Source: Apoderus coryli
Taxonomy: Eukaryota > Arthropoda > Insecta > Coleoptera > Attelabidae
Direction of reading: 5' to 3'
DNA: 64,000 bases
Assembly (NCBI GenBank): GCA_911728435.2
Contig: OU452202.1
Coordinates: 15,541,135-15,605,134 of the forward strand
A model generated the notes under the pieces. The model had not been told where the DNA came from and did no database searches. It saw nothing but the letters and a program-made list of their open reading frames with translations. Shown here piece by piece: positions 57,890 through 64,000 of the stretch. Numbering within the stretch: position 1 is the first letter of the stretch; every line of letters starts with the position of its first letter. Position numbers and translations under genes: made by a program.

Positions 57890-58560
57890 ATTATATTTAT
57901 TTCATATTATGTAAAATTTCGCAACTCGCTCAAGGCTACAGGCTCTAAAGCTAGTGGTCATGATAATCATGGATACAAAGTTCTTTCTCATTAAGCCTAA
58001 GCCTTTGTTATTAATGCCGATAATCATATCAAATTGAAATGTAAGTTTTGTAAAGGTGATCATTCAAAACTATATAAATGCTCTTCTTTTATTGCGAAAT
58101 CTTCGTCAGAAAGATTTGCCTTTGCAAAGCAGAATAATCTCTCTACTAACTGTTTGTGCACTAACCAGGTCCCTGTCGATCTTTTAAAACTTTAGATTTT
58201 GTAATTAAATGCAAAACTCGTTATTGAACTTCAATCGTCCTAGGCAGATCGTAGATCCTCAGATAATGCTCAGAACTGTTAAGACAACCAGTGTTGTGGT
58301 AAGCTAATATGTGTTCGTGGTCTATTATTGGATTGCGTAGTCAAGCCTCATTTATGACAGAAAAATAATGTCTGCACAGACCGCTCTAACTTCAATTTTC
58401 CTGTAAGTGGTTTAGGCCATTGATCTTTAAGCGCTTCTGGTAAGGTTTAATGTACACTAAAGCCAGTTGAAACTGCTGTTTTTTTTAGTTCCAGTACAGT
58501 ATAGAAACATTGATTTGGTTTAAGATAAACATCTAAGTGATTCGCGCGTTATATTAATAC
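57890..58560 (+). mobile_element. BEL/Pao LTR retrotransposon remnant (gag-protease)
   Basis: The gag zinc-knuckle region is recognisable (CKFCKGDHSKLYKCSSF, SSERFAFAKQNN, then CL-TN), with typical CCHC spacing. After breaks, a protease-like stretch follows near 58320-58440 whose frames give remnants of an LDC...QASF active-site region and PVSGLGH. Stops and frameshifts are many. No reverse transcriptase or LTRs were found, so this is a dead fragment. Confidence 0.7.
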
Positions 58561-59227
58561 AATTATTATGGTATTAAATAAAATAATAAATTGTTTATAA
58601 TTATTGACTAAAGATTTATCCTAAAACCCCAAAAACATAGGTAGGTATCTTCAAATGTCTGAAGGAGGTATTTATATTCGTATTAAAACCTCAAATATAT
58701 AATCCATCGAGAATGAATTTTGGGATTGAACACAAAAAACTACTCAAATTGGTTGAATTCATGTGAGGATATTCTTCAGACTCACATGCATCAGTTTATG
58801 AAAGGAACGAAGAACGAATGCACTACAAGCTACGAGTGACGTTTTAGGATATTTTAGTTGATTTGTTTTTAAAGAGATGTACCATGGACCTCTCCTAATA
58901 CTTTGACAAATTTCTTTAAATTTATGTGTCCCTGGTACGAAATCGTAATCATGCCAAAGTAGAATAATCATTATTCCACTTTATTTGTTTTGAAGGGGAC
59001 AGACAAACAATATTTTCCAATTTCATTTGCTACTTTCTCAAGATCTTATTTATAAATACATCAAGTATATCATTTACCAAGACTAGATTAGTCTGTAAAT
59101 GCAATGACTAGACTAACGACTAACACAAAATTTCGCGATCTAATTAGTTTGAAGATAGATTCTTTATACAATAATTATACCATAATCAGTGCCTAAGAAG
59201 CTAAAAATATAGGAAAAGTATATATTA
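58561..59227. other. Spacer upstream of tRNA-Phe
   Basis: A+T-rich, with no protein or RNA gene recognised. The tRNA promoter is internal to the tRNA gene. Confidence 0.4.
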
Positions 59228-59300
59228 GCCGAAATAGCTCAGTTGGGAGAGCGTTAGACTGAAGATCTAAAGGTCCCTGGTTCGATCCCTGGTTTCGGCA
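59228..59300 (+). tRNA. tRNA-Phe: tRNA-Phe (GAA)
   Basis: 73 bases without an intron. The acceptor GCCGAAA pairs with TTTCGGC, followed by discriminator A. The D-arm is GCTC...GAGC. The anticodon stem TTAGA/TCTAA encloses CTGAAGA, with anticodon GAA at positions 34-36. The variable loop is AGGTC and the T-loop is TTCGATC. Box A (TAGCTCAGTTGG) and box B (GGTTCGATCCC) are intact, and a run of ten T's right after serves as Pol III terminator. The T-stem reads CCTGG on both sides, so position 51:63 is a T-T mismatch where the usual sequence has a G at 63. Confidence 0.95.
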
Positions 59301-59726
59301 ATTTTTTTTTTTTATTTTTGCTTTTTAATAAAAACAAAAGTATATCTTAATTAACATTTATTATGAAAAATATACAATTAATACACTACAATAAAAATAA
59401 TCTATCACATAAAATTATAAAGTTAGTTTGTTTCAAACCACTAGCATAGATAAATATCTATGCCACTAGTAATAACGATAAAAATAAATGCGCAAAATAC
59501 AAATTAACACCTATAATATAAAGGATATTCTCTAATATTATTATTTTAATCATTATTTGTTGTGGGTTTTAGGCACTTTTCAAATTTCATGTTTATTTAA
59601 ATAAAAAAAGAAAATATTAAAAAAACGTATGTTCAGTGGATAATGATATTGAAATGACCCAATGCTTACCGAAGCTAGTGGCCAATACTAAGAAGGAAGG
59701 AAAGACATTGAAAAGCATTGTTTAAT
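59301..59726. other. Swip-1 3' flank
   Basis: A+T-rich sequence between the tRNA terminator and the stop of the minus-strand Swip-1 gene. It should hold the Swip-1 3' untranslated region. Confidence 0.45.
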
Positions 59727-60408
59727 TTATTTAAAGAGTGAGGCTTTCTGTAAAAACTGTTGTCTTCGCATTGCTTTTTCTTGTTCTTCTCGTTTTCTGT
59801 CATCTTGTTCTTGTCTGATTTCTTCTTCGAATTTGCTCACTTTTGATAATTCAACAATCTGCAAAAAGATTAAAATCATACCTTGTGCTAATATCTTATT
59901 TAATTCAATTTAAACGGAACCATAGCACTCAGGTTTTTTTATAAAGACAATGCTTTTATTTACTATTACGTCACTGTCACTGGCCGTGACAAAACTGGTT
60001 AAATATTATGAGAGAAGCTATCATATATCATTATCATCATGATATAAGTTGGCGCTAACACGCCCAAACAGTTTTGCTGATAATGTGCCATAAAATTGTG
60101 ATAATTTAAAATCCAATGTACAAACCTTTGCCTCAAAAAACTCTTTTGCACCGTTAACACCAACTTTTTCCACATCGACTTCAGTTAGTCTAGCTAATTG
60201 GCCCAATCCAGAATCTTGATCAAGTTCTCCGGCACGTGCTTTGCGAAACACCATCATAAATTCATTGAATGAAAGCCTACCATCACAATCTTCATCAACT
60301 TCTTTGATCATTGCTTTTAAACCTAAATGGGTTTGTGGGGCACCTAACACCTCCATCATTCGTTTTAATTCGTCCAAACTTAAGAAACCATCTTTGTTTG
60401 TGTTAAAT
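59727..60408 (-). CDS. Swip-1: Swip-1 / EFHD2-type EF-hand protein (3' exons)
   Basis: Two terminal exons are visible, 60408-60126 and 59858-59727, joined in phase to give 137 residues. Two EF hands come first: NTNKDGFLSLDE (first position Asn instead of Asp) and DEDCDGRLSFNE, separated by the conserved MMEVLGAPQTHLGLKAMIKE. FRKARAGEL and the segment GAKEFFEAK follow, and the end is a charged coiled coil (KFEEEIRQEQDDRKREEQEK). EFHD2/swiprosin binds calcium and crosslinks actin at moving cell edges. The exon 1 region (disordered N-terminus and FxEFSRKQI helix) was not found upstream, so it lies past the window end or inside Ero1 in antisense. An in-frame ATG just above the exon is intronic. 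Confidence 0.88.
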
Positions 60409-60899
60409 CTGTAATAGAAATACACTTATTAATAAGAATATTGGTGTTATATAGTATTAAACTAGAATATTGGTTTGTGAGTTATTTAATAGCGCTTCCA
60501 TGCCGTTTGAAGTCGGAATAAATTAAAGCCATTACATTATTAACTTAATATTATTATTATTAATTATTAACTAAGAAGCGAAAAAGAATAAACATTTTAT
60601 TGCTTTTTCTTATTTTACACAGTAAAACAAATCTGATTTTTTGAACATTTGAAATAAAATTAGTGGCAACATTGCAATTCTTTGTCATTTAATGAAAGGA
60701 AATTCCGAATTCGACAGAAGACAGGCGGTGGAACATCATAATACATAGGTGTTACTACTGTTTACGTGTACCTAATGATTTTGTGGTGATTAATAATAAT
60801 CATGCAATTCAAAATTTATCGTGAAATGTAATATAATGAAAGTTGCAACCTCCCACATAGTTCAATAGTGTATTATTCGAATGCGACATAGCGTCATGT

Positions 60900-62087
60900 A
60901 TGCAGGCATACAACATCGTAATGTACCGACCAATTTTATTATTGTATCAATTGTTGATATTTTCTTGTATCGCACATAAATGTCTAACATATCTTAACCT
61001 AGAAACACCGGACAACAATAATAACGAGTGTTTTTGTCAATTAGAAGGTAAAATTGATGAATGCACATGTAATATTGATACAGTAGATCATTTCAATAAT
61101 GTGAAGATATATCCACGATTAAAAAGTCTGCTAGTGAAAGATTATTTCAGGTAATTAATGATGTGAAATGAACTTTTCTTAACATACTTAACCGTCTTTT
61201 CCTTTCTAAAACGGACATTTTTTGGTATAATTAACACATAGTAGGTATTTATAAAAAAATTATATAAGTAATTAGGCTGACAATTAGTAATAAATATTGT
61301 AAAAAATATAATTAAACTAAATAATAATGAGATATGAAATTAAACTTAACATTTTTCAGATTTTTCAAAGTGAATCTGAAACGACCATGTCCATTTTGGA
61401 GCGATGATAGCAAGTGTGCTATGCGTTTTTGTCATGTGGAGTCTTGCGAAGAGAACAGTATACCGAAAGGCATTAAAGGAGCCCCACCACCAGCTAATGA
61501 CAACTGTGATAATAGTAATGATGAACATCACAATAATTTAGATTTTTTAAACAAGACCTTGAGTGAGAAAACGCAACAAGATATGAGATTATGGCGGGAG
61601 CACGACGATGCACAAGACAATTTCTGTATTGTCGATGAAAACGATGAAGAAGCTGAATATGTTGATCTGTTACTCAACCCAGAAAGATATACTGGATACA
61701 AAGGAAAAAGCGCCAAACGCACTTGGGAGAGCATCTATTTAGAAAACTGTTTCAGACCCAAAACAACGACATTTAATTTAAATCCATACATTCAAACAGC
61801 TAAACTAAACGAGTTGTGCCTGGAAGAACGCGTTTTCTATCGAGTGATATCCGGTTTACATACCAGTATTAATATACACTTGTGTGCGAATTATTTGTTG
61901 TCAACGTTAACAAGTCAGGAAGGTGAATGGGGTCCGAATTTGGATGAATTTATTAAGCGATTTTCACCGGAAACTACGAATAGTGAGGGACCGAATTGGT
62001 TGAGAAATTTGTATTTCATCTATGTGGTTGAATTAAGGGCGTTGGCGAAAATTGCTCCGTATTTGGAAAGAGAAAAATACTATACTG
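60900..62087 (+). CDS. Ero1L: Ero1 ER oxidoreductin (5' exons, partial)
   Basis: Ero1 is the FAD-dependent oxidase of the ER lumen that reoxidises protein disulfide isomerase. Two exons, 60900-61150 and 61360-62087, give the first 326 residues. The rest lies past 64000. A signal peptide follows Met at 60921 (MYRPILLLYQLLIFS), and the upstream in-frame ATG at 60900 is the alternative start. CFCQLEG and DECTCNIDTVDHFNN match the family N-terminus, then YPRLKSLLVKDYFR and VNLKRPCPFW. The shuttle pair is CHVESC (C-x4-C). YVDLLLNPERYTGYKG, WESIYLENCF, SGLHTSINIHLCANYLL and a FIYVVELRALAKI helix follow, all as in Ero1. Exon 2 ends at ACTG/GTGAGT. A short out-of-frame upstream ORF begins at 60881. 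Confidence 0.93.
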
Positions 62088-64000
62088 GTGAGTTAATTAT
62101 TTTTTTTATCTATCTAGCATAATATTTATTATAATTCAAATTACTGACGGCTGATAACAAGATTATTAACCTGATAAAGTAGGATTTCAGGTGTCAATTA
62201 TGAAACAATATCAGTCAAATATTAATTAAGTGGTATAGTTAATAATATATACTAAATATTTCAAGGAAGTTTGACAGCTTTTGTTTAAGATTTAATATCC
62301 TGTAAAAATTTGAGAAGGTATTATTGTTGGAATTATGATATGATTATTTTGAAGAGTATTGACAATATGAAATTATACATTATTATTAGTTATGAGCCGT
62401 GAATATAATACAGTCGACTATAAGCCAGTTTTTTAGCCTGTTCACCTTGTTATTTTAAAATGGCAAATCCAAATTGAGAATTATTCGGAATGAACAGAAA
62501 AAGTTCTCAGCATGCTTAGTTTCTTTTTAGTTCAGTCGCTTGGGGAAAAATACAGAAGTTTTTTTTCCTTCGTTCTTTATGATTTTTGAGGTGCTGAATT
62601 CGAATTTAAACTTTGCCACCTCAAAAAAGTGATGCGTGCGTTGCTAGAAAACTAGGAAAAACACAGAAAAAAATGGCCTTTTTTTCGGTTTTTTTACCAA
62701 TAACTCAAAGGCAAAGTTCTAAATCGAATTCAGCATATCAAAAAACAGAAAACAATAGAGAAAAAAACTTCTATATTTTTTCCTGGATACCTCTTCTTAT
62801 ACTGTACCTACTATTTAGTTATTCCTATAAAGACAAAGTTTTCTGAAACTAACATAAGGCTATTTTTCAAGTAGTATTGGAGCTAATTTTTTATTGTTCT
62901 CAGCGTAGTCTATTTTAGAGAATATTTGTCGACAAGGACTAAAAATTTTTTGTTATCCCTAGACAAAAACACGAATTCCTGAATTTGCCAACATACAGTT
63001 TTGTTTCAAACAATAGCACAGGTACTAATTCTGTTGGTCTGTTCTCACCACACTATTCTTTAGAATGTAATTAGAGAAGTCAATTCGTAACGAAATTCAA
63101 CTAATTTTAAAATCTCCTTGTGCAGAAATATTTTTCAGCTTTTTTTTTACTTTAAATATAGGACGGGGCTCTTTTTCCCTTTGTTAAATAAGTCATAATA
63201 GTATGACTTTATTGCTCGTCACTAAAATCTAATCTACACTTATGATTAATTGAAAAAGACGCTTTTTCCAGCCTCAGAGCCAGTTCAATACATATTGAGT
63301 GACGCTCTTAGATATTTGTTCCAATATGTAAATACAAATTATTATTATTTTTAATTTTTCTAAATTTATATTACGGTCCTGTTGCAAATTGATGATTACA
63401 TAATCATAGTCACTTAATTGCAACCCTATAGCGCCATCTTCTCACCCACGCGCAGTACTAATTTGTTAATTAATATAATAGAAGAATTGTAATGTGCACG
63501 CCAAACACAATTTATGTAATTTAATTATTGTTAAGAGTTGATTATTAAAAGTTATGTTTAAAATTCAATGAGAAAAATTATTACGGTCCTTCGAGTATTA
63601 TTTGGTTGGTAACATTTTGGTCCTTCGAGCCGGATATTTGGAAAATTGACTGAAAAAAAAAAAAATGTGTTTGAAAATTTGAATTTTCACGTCACACGTA
63701 AAGTTTGGTTACTGTAAGAAAAAGAAGTCGAGTAACAGGATAAAAGCAGGTCAGATATTTAATTATTTTTGAAGAGTAATACTTTTAACAAGAAGAAACA
63801 ACTGGAATTGAGTGGTAAAAACTATTCGTGTTTTCATTTGAAAATATGTTTATTTGATAGATTGGGGTAAAGATAAATATTTATTTTGTAAAATTATTAA
63901 ATTTTCATTGTTTGGGTGCACCAGGATAGGTACCTACATAATATTTTATTTCGTTAGGTATTAGGTAATACAGGGCAGGAGTATAGTTAAGGTTTTTTAA
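62088..64000. other. Ero1 intron 2 (incomplete), no exon recognised
   Basis: No further Ero1 exon was found on the plus strand and no Swip-1 exon on the minus. The string TTTGGTCCTTCGAGCCGGAT near 63620 resembles leader sequence of insect BEL/Pao elements, but that is the only hint and no coding part is visible. Confidence 0.4.

Noticed and set aside
63560..63680. BEL/Pao leader-like string TTTGGTCCTTCGAGCCGGAT
   Set aside because: Only one short match, without LTR, primer-binding site or coding sequence. Noted but not called as an element.
1..64000. CRISPR arrays, operons, riboswitches or bacterial features
   Set aside because: None seen. Spliced genes, SINE/LINE debris and a eukaryotic tRNA show this is nuclear animal DNA.

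Overview
This window is A+T-rich animal nuclear DNA with spliced GT-AG genes, long introns and dense transposon debris. Protein content points to an insect: an arthropod-type SmydA MYND/SET protein, a fly-like Atg1, a Swip-1-type EF-hand protein and an insect-like Mlf. The transposon mix (mariner, Harbinger, hAT, BEL/Pao, LINEs, hammerhead repeats) would suit a beetle, but that is inference.

Layout. 1-7.6 kb: a single-exon zinc-finger/FAR1-like protein (1667-2491), then a mariner remnant and a tandem Harbinger element (4471-6890) with one TAA target duplication. 7.7-14.5 kb: Mlf in four exons. 18.7-22.8 kb: a seven-exon SmydA gene. 24.6-25.3 kb: a THAP-domain gene broken by a frameshift. 26.0-26.3 kb: a one-exon homologue of vertebrate protein C10 (C12orf57). 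26.6-30.3 kb: a cluster of non-autonomous DNA transposons, two with exact 8-bp target duplications. 30.6-57.2 kb: Atg1 (ULK1/2) in 17 exons. Its 11.3-kb second intron holds an unrelated antisense gene for a single-pass membrane protein (31555-36621). 57.9-58.5 kb: BEL/Pao gag-protease debris. 59.2 kb: a tRNA-Phe(GAA). 59.7-60.4 kb: the last two exons of a Swip-1/EFHD2 gene (minus). 60.9 kb to the window end: the first two exons of Ero1 (plus).

The most unusual content is a set of hammerhead-ribozyme repeats. At 49685-50663, inside Atg1 intron 9 and in the same sense, there is a tandem array of a 337-bp unit. Each unit carries a type I hammerhead fold, two with an intact core and one with a core mutation, and the array is bounded by a 13-bp target-site duplication. 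This is the architecture of a metazoan retrozyme. A decayed antisense relative lies in Mlf intron 3, another decayed core lies at 37.0 kb, and two hammerheads of the kind reported in Penelope-like elements lie at 36.0 and 55.9 kb.

The genes do not form one pathway. Atg1 starts autophagy, Ero1 drives disulfide formation in the ER, Swip-1 binds calcium and actin, Mlf is a chromatin and proteostasis factor, and SmydA is a presumed methyltransferase-fold protein. All exon boundaries were read by eye from splice signals, phase and family resemblance. No alignment or transcript data were used.
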